A stretch of DNA of 7,199 nt from Desulfobacteraceae bacterium UBA2771 (GCA_002352605.1 DEIP01000076.1:1-7199); one strand, 5' to 3'; positions 1 through 6,857 are shown, counted from the first letter of the stretch. The notes: generated from the sequence alone by a model not told the origin. Numbers and translations: made by a program.

Positions 1-130
1 CGCCTTGCCCTGAACGCTGACAGGCCAACTGAATCTTGATTTATCACATTGATAGAGTACTTGATTAGCGGTCAACTGATTGATTTAGGATTCTACCCGA
101 GAATGGTAGGAAATGAGGGTGCTTTAGCGG

Positions 131-1462
131 TTATTTTATGAGAGTCACTTCGACGCGACGATTCTTGCTTCGGCCTGAGGCCGTGCGATTGGAATGCTTT
201 TTACCCTTCTCGCCCTTTGCCTTGACCGCCAGTTTGCTGGCGGGCAGGCCCTGTGCCAGCAGATATTTTTTCACCGCATTGGCCCGTCGCTGCGCCAGGG
301 TCTTGTTATAACGGGCAAAACCGACACTGTCTGAAAAACCGGTGATATCGACCTTTTTCACCGTTTCATCCAGCTTCACGTATTCGACTACCTTCTTCAG
401 ACGCTCTGTTTGCGCCGCGGACAGTTTGTATTTGTCATAGCCAAAGTAGACGGTACGCTTGCGTACATCCTTGAAGGAATACGGCAGGAGATTACCCAGG
501 CACGTTGAAAATTCCGGCAGGTGTTTCTGAAAATTAAACGAGGAGACCGTCAGCACCACATCTTCGCCACCGGTATCATCGTCCCAGAAAGAGATCGTCG
601 GTTGCATACCGTCCCGAAGTTCCAGCATCAAGCGTTTGACCCATTCACTGGAAACCGAAAACAGCACCTTGTCTTTGGGTTCAACCGAGATAATTCCGAG
701 GTCCTTGACGAGGGTAAATCGCTTCCAGGTCGGTGGGCGTGATTGAATACGGGCCTCACCCGAGCCGCCTATCAAGCCATCTGCCTCGACAAGAAACTGC
801 AAGGGTTCACTCACGCCCTGTTTCATGATGGCGTAACCGAAGCCCGGTATGGGGTGACGTAACTCACACAGAAACTTGGAGCCTGAATACAACCATTTCG
901 ACTCTTCCGGTCGGGCGCCATAGTGACGAATTTCGGCTGTGCCCAGCAACTCCGTGGTGGAATGGTGGTAGTCATCGGTGATAATCAGCTTGTTGGCAGG
1001 CTTGCGTGACTGGAGATAGATCGTGCCCGGAATTTTCTTGACCCGCTTGATACGCCGATCCTTGCCGACCCATTCAATGACCTCCTGCCCGGCATCATCC
1101 ATAGTACCTGACGGATCGGATTCATCCCGGCTTAAGGCCTCGGAGATTGACATATCACGACGCGGTTTTGGTTCTTCGGCCTGGCCGACTTCCGCTTGGG
1201 TGTCTTCGGTCTCCGCTTCCTTACTAGCCAGTTGTTCCTCCAGCTTAATCGCCTCCTGTTCTGATATAACAAAACCGGTTGCGTTGGGGGGAGGACTCAG
1301 CCTGGCCACTTGCGCCGGTTTTTCTTCCGCATCGTCATCCCGGGCAATAGACTGTTCAGGATCTACCTGGCCGGAAAAACGGCTGGGCGCAGACAATACC
1401 TCAGCGGCTGGCCATACCAGAACCAGCATCAAAAGCCGTGCATATCGAAAAGAGAGTTTCAT
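131..1462 (-). CDS. motY: MotY-like OmpA-family envelope protein
   Basis: From the ATG at 1462 the product has 443 residues. It begins with a signal peptide (basic MKLSFRYAR, then a hydrophobic stretch, probable cleavage after VLSA at residue 25). A long acidic, Glu/Asp/Pro-rich segment of about 100 residues follows, probably disordered. Residues about 170-335 resemble the MotY N-terminal domain: CELRHPIPGFG with Cys199, EPLQF, a PPTW segment, a GMQP segment, and CLGNLLPYSF with Cys321. The two cysteines match those that form a disulfide in Vibrio MotY. The C-terminus (about 337-443) is an OmpA domain with peptidoglycan-contact residues Asp378 and Arg393. MotY forms part of the T ring that anchors stators of sodium-driven flagellar motors. 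The acidic extension is not usual, and no flagellar gene is nearby, so a general envelope role is possible. An in-frame TTG at 1480, preceded by GGAATGGAA, would add six residues. Confidence 0.8.
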   Translation of the reverse strand: MKLSFRYARLLMLVLVWPAAEVLSAPSRFSGQVDPEQSIARDDDAEEKPAQVARLSPPPNATGFVISEQEAIKLEEQLASKEAETEDTQAEVGQAEEPKPRRDMSISEALSRDESDPSGTMDDAGQEVIEWVGKDRRIKRVKKIPGTIYLQSRKPANKLIITDDYHHSTTELLGTAEIRHYGARPEESKWLYSGSKFLCELRHPIPGFGYAIMKQGVSEPLQFLVEADGLIGGSGEARIQSRPPTWKRFTLVKDLGIISVEPKDKVLFSVSSEWVKRLMLELRDGMQPTISFWDDDTGGEDVVLTVSSFNFQKHLPEFSTCLGNLLPYSFKDVRKRTVYFGYDKYKLSAAQTERLKKVVEYVKLDETVKKVDITGFSDSVGFARYNKTLAQRRANAVKKYLLAQGLPASKLAVKAKGEKGKKHSNRTASGRSKNRRVEVTLIK

Positions 1463-1504
1463 ACGCCAGAATGAAAGCAAGTTCCATTCCAGTCATGGCG
1501 GGAT

Positions 1505-1542
1505 AATGTAAAGAAGCGGTTCCGGATCGATGCCCGGAACCG
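1505..1542 (-). terminator. Probable Rho-independent terminator after the E2-E3 gene
   Basis: A perfect 9-bp GC-rich stem, CGGTTCCGG (1517-1525) with CCGGAACCG (1534-1542), closes an 8-nt loop. It begins 8 nt past the TAG of the E2-E3 gene. On the minus strand it is followed by CTTCTTTACATT, a broken rather than pure T-run, so termination may be incomplete. It marks the end of the PDH operon. The next gene starts only about 55 nt beyond the stem, leaving little room for its own promoter, so some read-through is likely. Confidence 0.7.
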
Positions 1543-1550
1543 ACTACGGT

Positions 1551-4500
1551 CTATTTGGCCTTGGCCGCCCGTTTTTCAGACCGGCGCAGGCGTGATGACA
1601 AACGTCTGGCCAGCTCACCAAACAACTCGGTCTGGGTAGGATGGGGGTGGATAGCCTGACCGACCTGTTCCAGGGTCAGATTGGCCGAAACCATCATCAC
1701 GGCTTCACCAATCAGGGTGTCGGCATGGTCAGCCAGCATGTGAACCCCGATAATTTGATGGGATTTTTTGTCCGCCACCAGTTTGATCAACCCCAGGGTT
1801 TCGCCGGTAATCATGGCCTTGGCGTCCACACTCATGGGCACCTTGACCTCGGCGGCATCGAAACCCCTGGCCTTGGCCTGTTCCATAGACAGCCCCACGA
1901 AGGCGGCCTCGGGACGAGTGAAAATCACGCCGGAATCCTTGTCCTGGTCGTAGACATGGGCCTCGCCACCGATATTATGCGCCACCACCCGGCCCTGTTG
2001 ACCGGCGGTATGCGCGAGCATCAGGCCACCGATGACATCGCCCACGGCAAAGATATGCGGCACATTGGTGCGGCAACGATTGTCCGCCTTGATGACACCC
2101 TTTTCCGTCTGGATACCGGCCTTATCGAGCTGCAGGGGCTCGAGGACCGGGCGCTTGCCCGTGGCCATAATGACGTAGTCACAACTAAAATTGTGTACCT
2201 TGCCATCACAACCGTCATAGACAATTTTCATCTTGCCAGGCTCGCCCTTGATCTCCTTGATCTTGACGCCGGTCTCGATAGACAGGTTCTTGTCTTCATT
2301 GAGAATGGCGGTCAGTTGCTTGGCCACCTCCGGCTCGACTTCGGCCAGAATGCGCTCGTTGCCTTCAAGCAGCGTTACTTTAGAACCAAAATCCTGGAAG
2401 ATCTGTGCCATTTCGCAGCCAATCGCACCACCGCCAATAACGCCAATACGCTTGGGTTGTTCTTTCAGGCCCCAGACCGTGTCTGAGGTCAGCACAGCGC
2501 CACTGGCGACTCCCTCATGGGCGCCCGGGATGGGGGGCACAAAGGGCGGCGCACCCGTGGCAATCACCGCTACACCAAAGCTAATTTTCTTACCCTTTTT
2601 GGCATCGCCCTCAACCGCACGGGTATGAGGGTCATTCTGATTGCCCCCGGTGTCGACAAACACCGTGTGATCATCTGCGAAACGGGCAAAACCCTGCATC
2701 ACATCGATTTTCACGCCCTTATCGGTATTGAGAGCCATTTTGCCGCGTTCTTCGAGGACAGAACGGCGGTGTTTCTCCATCTTGCCCCAGTCAAGCTCTG
2801 GCTTGTTGGTGCCGCTGATACCCAGTAATTTGTCGTGGCCGCGGTCACGAATGCGGTCGGCCGCCGCACGCCAGGCCTTGGAAGGGATACAACCACGCCA
2901 CAGGCATTCACCACCCGGGAAGGGGGCATCATTCACCATGGCCACCTTGAAGCCGTGTTCAATCAGGTCACGGGCACAGTCTTCCCCACCCGGGCCACCA
3001 CCGATGACCACCACATCGTAGTCCCAGTTGCCCTTGGGCAGTTCAAAGCCACTGCTGGCCACGGTGGTTGTCGAGGCGACGGCCACAGCGGCGGAATCCA
3101 GCCAGCTCGGGCTTTCCACCAGCTCTTTAAAGGTATTCATGAATTTGGCCGCATCGGCACCGTTGACGATACGGTGATCGGCCGTAATGGTCACCGGCAT
3201 GCCCTGCGGACCGAGGGTGGCAATGGCAAAGATCGCCGAGGTACCGGGCGACGGGATGGCGTCAAACTGACTGATCCCCATCATGCCCATATTGGAAATG
3301 GTAAAGGTCGGATTGGAGTATTCATCCGGCTTCAGACGGCGGGCGCGGGCGCGATCCACCATGTCCTTCCAGTTCGCACTCAGGGAACCCAGGTCGGAAC
3401 CCACCACATCACGTAACACCGGTACCACCAGTCCCATGCCCTCGGTTTCGACTGCGATACCGATATCGACCTGGCTACGCTCAATAATCCGGTCTTCATG
3501 CTGATAAACGGCATTGACAATGGGGTGCTTTTCAATCGCCAGGGCCGCTGCCTTGGCCAGGGTCACGGTGAGAGAGAAGCCTTTGGCCTTGGAGGCGGTC
3601 TTCAGGGCACTCGGGTCAATATGGACCGTGACTCTGAACAGCGGCATGGACAAGGAGTATTCCATATTGTGGGATACTGCCTTTTCCATCGCCGTCATGG
3701 TGCGGCCTTCACCCGGCACCTGGAAGATGCGCTTGGTGGAGGTCTTCTGCACGTCACTGTTCAGTACATCTGCCGCGATAATAGCCCCGCCTGGACCGGT
3801 ACCCGGAATACTGTTGAGGTCGATACCGTGAGCACCCGCTAACTGGCGTGCATAGGGCGTGGCATTCTTGCTGGATGGACGCGGCGCCGGTGTCGCCCCG
3901 TGAGGTTGGGCCGGCACACGGGTCTTGGCCTGGGCGGTCCCCGCTGGGTGTGACTTGGGCTTTTCAGCCGCTGCGGGTGCAGCTGCCGCAACGGCAGTCC
4001 GTTTGCTATCGAGAACCTGCCCCGCATCAGCCACCAGAAAAGCAATGGCATCACCGACAGGAATAGTGCTGTCGATCTCGGCAATCGGACCTGACAGATA
4101 ACCTTCACGGAAGACTTCCACGTCCATAATGGCCTTGTCGGTCTCGACCTGGGCGACGACATCGCCCCGCTCGATCTTGTCACCAACATTCTTTTCCCAG
4201 CTGACCATCACCCCTTCCGTCATGGTGTCAGACAACTGGGGCATCTTGACGGTATAGGCATCCGCCGGGGTCTCATCCACAGGCTGTGCCGCTACCGGTG
4301 TAGCTTCCGCTTCTGTGGTAGGTGAGGCAGCGGCGACGGGGGCAGCGCCTTCTGCTTGCACTTCATCGGCACTGGCCACCAGATAGGCCATGGCCTCACC
4401 CACAGGGATAGTGGAATCCACTTCGACCATCGGGCCGGACAGGTAGCCTTCACGAAAAACTTCCACATCCATGATGGCCTTGTCGGTCTCGACGGTCGCC

Positions 4501-4613
4501 ACGATGTCGCCACGCTCGACCTTGTCGCCAATATTCTTTTCCCAACTGACCACCATACCCTCGGTCATGGTGTCGGAAAGCTGGGGCATTTTAATTACAT
4601 ACGGTTCAGACAT
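1551..4613 (-). CDS. pdhC-lpd: Fused dihydrolipoamide acetyltransferase (E2) and dihydrolipoamide dehydrogenase (E3)
   Basis: One 1020-residue chain carries both remaining PDH activities. The E2 part transfers acetyl from the lipoyl arm to CoA; the E3 part reoxidises dihydrolipoamide with FAD and NAD+. Domains in order: lipoyl 1 (about 3-85, lipoyl Lys45 in ETDKA), an Ala/Pro linker, lipoyl 2 (about 119-200, Lys160), a second linker, the peripheral subunit-binding domain (about 251-285), the E2 catalytic domain (about 300-505, His480 in DHRIVNG), a short Ala/Val/Ser/Thr linker (506-529), and E3 (about 530-1020). E3 has an FAD GGGPGG motif (538-543), a redox-active disulfide in ECLWRGC (Cys570, Cys575), NAD-binding GGGAIGCE (727-734) with Glu750 indicating NAD rather than NADP, and the active-site HPHPTQTE with His991 and Glu996. 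No stop or frameshift interrupts the join. The E2 HxxxDG aspartate is Asn484, and the E2 core is short. The start matches the usual lipoyl N-terminus, yet no good Shine-Dalgarno site precedes it. Confidence 0.95.
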   Translation of the reverse strand: MSEPYVIKMPQLSDTMTEGMVVSWEKNIGDKVERGDIVATVETDKAIMDVEVFREGYLSGPMVEVDSTIPVGEAMAYLVASADEVQAEGAAPVAAASPTTEAEATPVAAQPVDETPADAYTVKMPQLSDTMTEGVMVSWEKNVGDKIERGDVVAQVETDKAIMDVEVFREGYLSGPIAEIDSTIPVGDAIAFLVADAGQVLDSKRTAVAAAAPAAAEKPKSHPAGTAQAKTRVPAQPHGATPAPRPSSKNATPYARQLAGAHGIDLNSIPGTGPGGAIIAADVLNSDVQKTSTKRIFQVPGEGRTMTAMEKAVSHNMEYSLSMPLFRVTVHIDPSALKTASKAKGFSLTVTLAKAAALAIEKHPIVNAVYQHEDRIIERSQVDIGIAVETEGMGLVVPVLRDVVGSDLGSLSANWKDMVDRARARRLKPDEYSNPTFTISNMGMMGISQFDAIPSPGTSAIFAIATLGPQGMPVTITADHRIVNGADAAKFMNTFKELVESPSWLDSAAVAVASTTTVASSGFELPKGNWDYDVVVIGGGPGGEDCARDLIEHGFKVAMVNDAPFPGGECLWRGCIPSKAWRAAADRIRDRGHDKLLGISGTNKPELDWGKMEKHRRSVLEERGKMALNTDKGVKIDVMQGFARFADDHTVFVDTGGNQNDPHTRAVEGDAKKGKKISFGVAVIATGAPPFVPPIPGAHEGVASGAVLTSDTVWGLKEQPKRIGVIGGGAIGCEMAQIFQDFGSKVTLLEGNERILAEVEPEVAKQLTAILNEDKNLSIETGVKIKEIKGEPGKMKIVYDGCDGKVHNFSCDYVIMATGKRPVLEPLQLDKAGIQTEKGVIKADNRCRTNVPHIFAVGDVIGGLMLAHTAGQQGRVVAHNIGGEAHVYDQDKDSGVIFTRPEAAFVGLSMEQAKARGFDAAEVKVPMSVDAKAMITGETLGLIKLVADKKSHQIIGVHMLADHADTLIGEAVMMVSANLTLEQVGQAIHPHPTQTELFGELARRLSSRLRRSEKRAAKAK
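4029..4601 (-). repeat. Tandem duplication of the lipoyl domain
   Basis: Residues 5-80 (nucleotides 4601-4374) and 120-195 (4256-4029) of the fused E2-E3 align without gaps and are identical at 62 of 76 positions by my count. The period is 115 codons. Most differences are conservative (Val/Ile, Asp/Glu, Tyr/Phe), and the DNA is visibly similar around the lipoylation site. Multiple lipoyl domains are common in proteobacterial E2. This pair is close enough to suggest a fairly recent duplication or continuing gene conversion. Confidence 0.9.
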
Positions 4614-4632
4614 AAATTCACAGTTTCTAGGT

Positions 4633-4746
4633 TCGAGTAGCGAGTGGTAAGGACAATCAGCCGATAGATTGTTTAATTCACCAACTCCCCACGAGATATT
4701 TATTTTCTTTAACGTCGTTACTTCTCACTCGTAACTCGTCACTCGA
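4633..4746 (-). repeat. Inverted heptad-repeat element in the pdhB to E2-E3 spacer
   Basis: The 139-nt spacer has ACTCG at 4727, 4734 and 4741 and its complement CGAGT at 4634 and 4641, all with a 7-nt period. The outer arms (4633-4645 and 4734-4746) can pair in the transcript over 13 positions with one G-U pair and one mismatch. A second perfect hairpin, ACAATC/GATTGT (4653-4658 with 4667-4672), sits inside. There is no T-run after the stem in the direction of transcription, so it does not look like a terminator. It could be a dispersed palindromic repeat of the genome, an mRNA stability or processing element, or both. Confidence 0.6.
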
Positions 4747-4752
4747 TACTTC

Positions 4753-5733
4753 CTATATCTTACCCATGGCCTTCAAGGCGCCCTGATAAACATCATCCGC
4801 ATTCGGGATGGCGGCCTTTTCCAGTTTGGCGTTATAGGGCACAGGCACATCGGCGGCATGGATACGCACGGGCTGGGAATCCAGCGCGAAGAAACAGTCT
4901 TCCATGATGCCGGTGATGATTTCAGAACCGACACCCACCGGGGCCTCATCTTCTTCTGCCACCACCACCTTATGGGTTTTTTCCACTGACTTGCGAATGG
5001 TCTCACGGTCGATGGGTTTGAGTGAACGCAGGTCGACGACCTCGGCGCTGATGCCGTCTTTGGCCAGACGTTCCGCCGCCTGTAAACAGAGATGCACACT
5101 GTAGTTGTAACCGATCAGGGTAATATCCGAACCTTCCCGCACCACCTCGGCGCCTTCCAGCGGGCGAAAGAACTCTTCATCAGGGATGTCTTCCTTGAGG
5201 TTATACATTTGTTCATGTTCAATAATGATCACCGGATCATTTGAACGTATGGCCGACTTCAGCATGCCATAGGCATCCAGTGGACCACGCGGCGTGACCA
5301 CACGCAAACCAGACGTCGACATAAACATACGTGCCAGACGGGCCGAATGTTGCGCCGCCAACTGATGCGCGGTACCGCCCGGTGTACGCATGACGATGGG
5401 GCAGGCTATCTGGCCACCGGACATATAACGTATTTTAGCCGCCGCATTGACGATGGTATCCAGTGCCAATAAGGCAAAGTTAATCGACATTATTTCAATA
5501 ACGGGACGCATCCCCGCCATGGAAGCACCAATACCAATACCGGTGTAGGAGTTTTCCGAAATGGGACAATCGACAATTCGTGTTTCACCGTATTTGTCAT
5601 ACAGACCGGAGGTCGCCTTGTAGGTACCACCGGCGACACCGATATCTTCACCCATGGCAATCACCATCGGATCTCGTGCCATTTCCTCATCGTGGGCGCG
5701 ACGAATCGCTTCCCAGTAAGCAGTCTCTGCCAT
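4753..5733 (-). CDS. pdhB: Pyruvate dehydrogenase E1 component, beta subunit
   Basis: This is the partner of PdhA; the active sites form at the alpha-beta interface and the beta subunit supplies the acidic residue that activates the thiamine cofactor. It has 326 residues, the usual family length. MGEDIG (27-32) and PISE with Glu60 mark the N-terminal transketolase-like domain. The block from GIGIGASMAGMRPVIE to AAKIRYMSGGQ (65-108) is the typical E1 beta core, and the QHS motif has His129. The C-terminal domain, with EVVDLRSLKPID and the following conserved segment, is intact. AGAGG on the minus strand (5743-5739) lies 5 nt before the ATG, a strong ribosome site. The gene ends with TAG, and 139 nt separate it from the E2-E3 gene. 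The segment after His129 (ARLARMFMSTSG) lacks the aromatic residues common there, a small deviation that may reflect an uncommon E1 lineage. Confidence 0.92.
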   Translation of the reverse strand: MAETAYWEAIRRAHDEEMARDPMVIAMGEDIGVAGGTYKATSGLYDKYGETRIVDCPISENSYTGIGIGASMAGMRPVIEIMSINFALLALDTIVNAAAKIRYMSGGQIACPIVMRTPGGTAHQLAAQHSARLARMFMSTSGLRVVTPRGPLDAYGMLKSAIRSNDPVIIIEHEQMYNLKEDIPDEEFFRPLEGAEVVREGSDITLIGYNYSVHLCLQAAERLAKDGISAEVVDLRSLKPIDRETIRKSVEKTHKVVVAEEDEAPVGVGSEIITGIMEDCFFALDSQPVRIHAADVPVPYNAKLEKAAIPNADDVYQGALKAMGKI

Positions 5734-5751
5734 GTTAACCTCTTTAATATA

Positions 5752-6765
5752 TTATTTTTGTAAAGGACCAATCCAGCGTGGATCAGGATTGTCATCCAGT
5801 ACGAATTTATTCAGATCTTCGACCCTTGGCTCCGGAGCTTCTTCGGCAAACTTGATGATGTCATTTTCGATCTCCTCATCAATCTCTTTTTCCCATGCCT
5901 TGATATCGGCTTTCTTGATAAGACCGGCATCGATCAGTTTCTTGCTGTAGATCTTGATCGGGTCGCGCTTCTCCCATTCGGCTTCTTCTTCCTTGGTACG
6001 ATAGCCCTTGGCATCCGACATGGAGTGACCGCGAAAACGGTAGGTCATGAATTCAATAAAATAGGGTTTCTGTTCGTTACGCACAAAGTCGATAGCAGTC
6101 TTGGCCGCTGCCATGACGTTGTCGATGTCCATACCATCGTGTTGACTGGACTTCATGTTATAGGCTGTATCCACACGCTTGTATTGATCCAGCTGGGCAG
6201 TGGAGCGATCGATATGGGTACCGATGGCGTAACCATTGTTTTCACAGACAAACAACACCGGCAGATTCCAAACCGACGCCATGTTCATGGTTTCGTGGAA
6301 GGTGCCCTGGTTATTGGCGCCGTCACCGAGGAAACAAATGGCGATTTGATTGGTGCCCTTGTGCTTGCAAGCCAGCGCCAGACCAGCGGCTAATGGGAAA
6401 GGCTGACCCACCAGGGCATAGCCTCCCATGAAGTTCTGGCTGGCATCAAAGATGTGCATGGAGCCGCCGCGGCCTTTGGATGAGCCGGTCTCTTTGCCAT
6501 AGAGTTCGGCCATCACTTCACGGGGTGGGGCGCCGGTCTTGATGGCATGGACGTGGTCACGGTAACCGGTAATGACATAGTCATTTTCCTGGCCCTTGCC
6601 CACATTGGCCATGTCGAGCACACCTGTGGCAACGGCTTCCTGGCCTGAATATAAATGGAGAAATCCGCCGATTTTTCGTTCCATATAGGCTTCGAAGGTA
6701 CGATCCTCGAAACGGCGGTAAAAGATCATTTCACGTAGAAGTCGTTTTTTGTCCGCGTCGCTCAT
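5752..6765 (-). CDS. pdhA: Pyruvate dehydrogenase E1 component, alpha subunit
   Basis: This is the alpha subunit of the alpha2-beta2, thiamine-diphosphate-dependent E1, which decarboxylates pyruvate and passes the acetyl unit to the lipoyl arms of E2 in the cytoplasm. From the ATG at 6765 it has 337 residues, normal for the family. The thiamine diphosphate motif is complete: GDG at 147-149, 26 residues, then NN at 176-177. YRDH at 68-71 and the loop YRFRGHSMSD at 242-251 are the conserved E1 alpha segments and favour PDH over the branched-chain enzyme. The GGYALVGQPFPLAAG segment (114-128) differs from the common form but keeps the glycine pattern. The stop lies 18 nt before pdhB, so the two are surely co-transcribed. 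An acetoin dehydrogenase E1 alpha is the main alternative; the whole operon and the motifs favour pyruvate. Confidence 0.92.
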   Translation of the reverse strand: MSDADKKRLLREMIFYRRFEDRTFEAYMERKIGGFLHLYSGQEAVATGVLDMANVGKGQENDYVITGYRDHVHAIKTGAPPREVMAELYGKETGSSKGRGGSMHIFDASQNFMGGYALVGQPFPLAAGLALACKHKGTNQIAICFLGDGANNQGTFHETMNMASVWNLPVLFVCENNGYAIGTHIDRSTAQLDQYKRVDTAYNMKSSQHDGMDIDNVMAAAKTAIDFVRNEQKPYFIEFMTYRFRGHSMSDAKGYRTKEEEAEWEKRDPIKIYSKKLIDAGLIKKADIKAWEKEIDEEIENDIIKFAEEAPEPRVEDLNKFVLDDNPDPRWIGPLQK

Positions 6766-6770
6766 GTGAT

Positions 6771-6775
6771 TCCTT
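6771..6775 (-). promoter_or_regulatory. Shine-Dalgarno site fixing the pdhA start
   Basis: AAGGA on the minus strand lies 5 nt before the ATG at 6765. An in-frame GTG at 6825 would add 20 residues, but it has no purine-rich site before it; the sequence there is CTCCTTAC, the complement of one. The added residues also have no match to the usual E1 alpha N-terminus. The ATG at 6765 is therefore the chosen start. Confidence 0.8.
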
Positions 6776-6801
6776 ATTTTTTCTTTACAACTGTCGTTAA
6801 T

Positions 6802-6857
6802 CGCAACCACAAACGCGTGGCGCACGTAAGGAGCCGCGTATCATCGTGGTTTTTGCG
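6802..6857 (-). promoter_or_regulatory. Foldable 5' leader of pdhA with an anti-Shine-Dalgarno stretch
   Basis: In the minus-strand transcript an outer stem can form between 6857-6846 and 6810-6802 (CGCAA and CCAC against GTGGTTGCG, with an AAA bulge). An inner stem ACGCG/CGCGT (6839-6835 with 6817-6813) can form inside it. The apical loop contains UCCUUA (6832-6827), which is exactly complementary to UAAGGA at 6776-6771, the pdhA Shine-Dalgarno region. The loop could therefore pair with the ribosome site and affect translation. The pairings are read by eye with no energy calculation, and a 6-nt complement can arise by chance. It resembles no riboswitch class that I know. Confidence 0.3.

Noticed and set aside
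1..47. Minus-strand GTG open frame running off the left edge, and a 12-codon plus-strand tail ending at 39
   Set aside because: Both are too short, without a ribosome site or recognisable sequence; either could be chance.
61..76. FNR-like site TTGAT...GTCAA
   Set aside because: The half-sites are 5 nt apart with a changed second half, which does not fit the TTGAT-N4-ATCAA rule.
86..115. Possible terminator after the MotY-like gene
   Set aside because: Only a 5-bp CTACC/GGTAG stem with a bulge, and no T-run follows it on the minus strand.
1023..1511. 162-codon Ser-rich plus-strand open frame
   Set aside because: It is antisense to the N-terminal part of the MotY-like gene; its Ser-rich composition mirrors the acidic, repetitive coding strand.
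1641..2486. 281-codon open frame on the plus strand opposite the E3 region
   Set aside because: It lies wholly antisense to the well supported E2-E3 gene, is rich in His and Gly in a pattern typical of antisense frames, and shows no recognisable domain.
3100..3110. Assembly error or frameshift joining separate E2 and E3 genes
   Set aside because: The frame is open through a plausible Ala/Ser/Thr linker with no stop, ribosome site or start codon for a separate E3; both flanking domains are intact.
2835..3416. 193-codon plus-strand open frame
   Set aside because: It is an antisense shadow of the E2/E3 junction region, with no family resemblance.
6766..6825. GTG start adding 20 residues to PdhA
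   Set aside because: No ribosome site precedes it, the extra residues are not typical of E1 alpha, and the ATG at 6765 has a strong site at the right distance.
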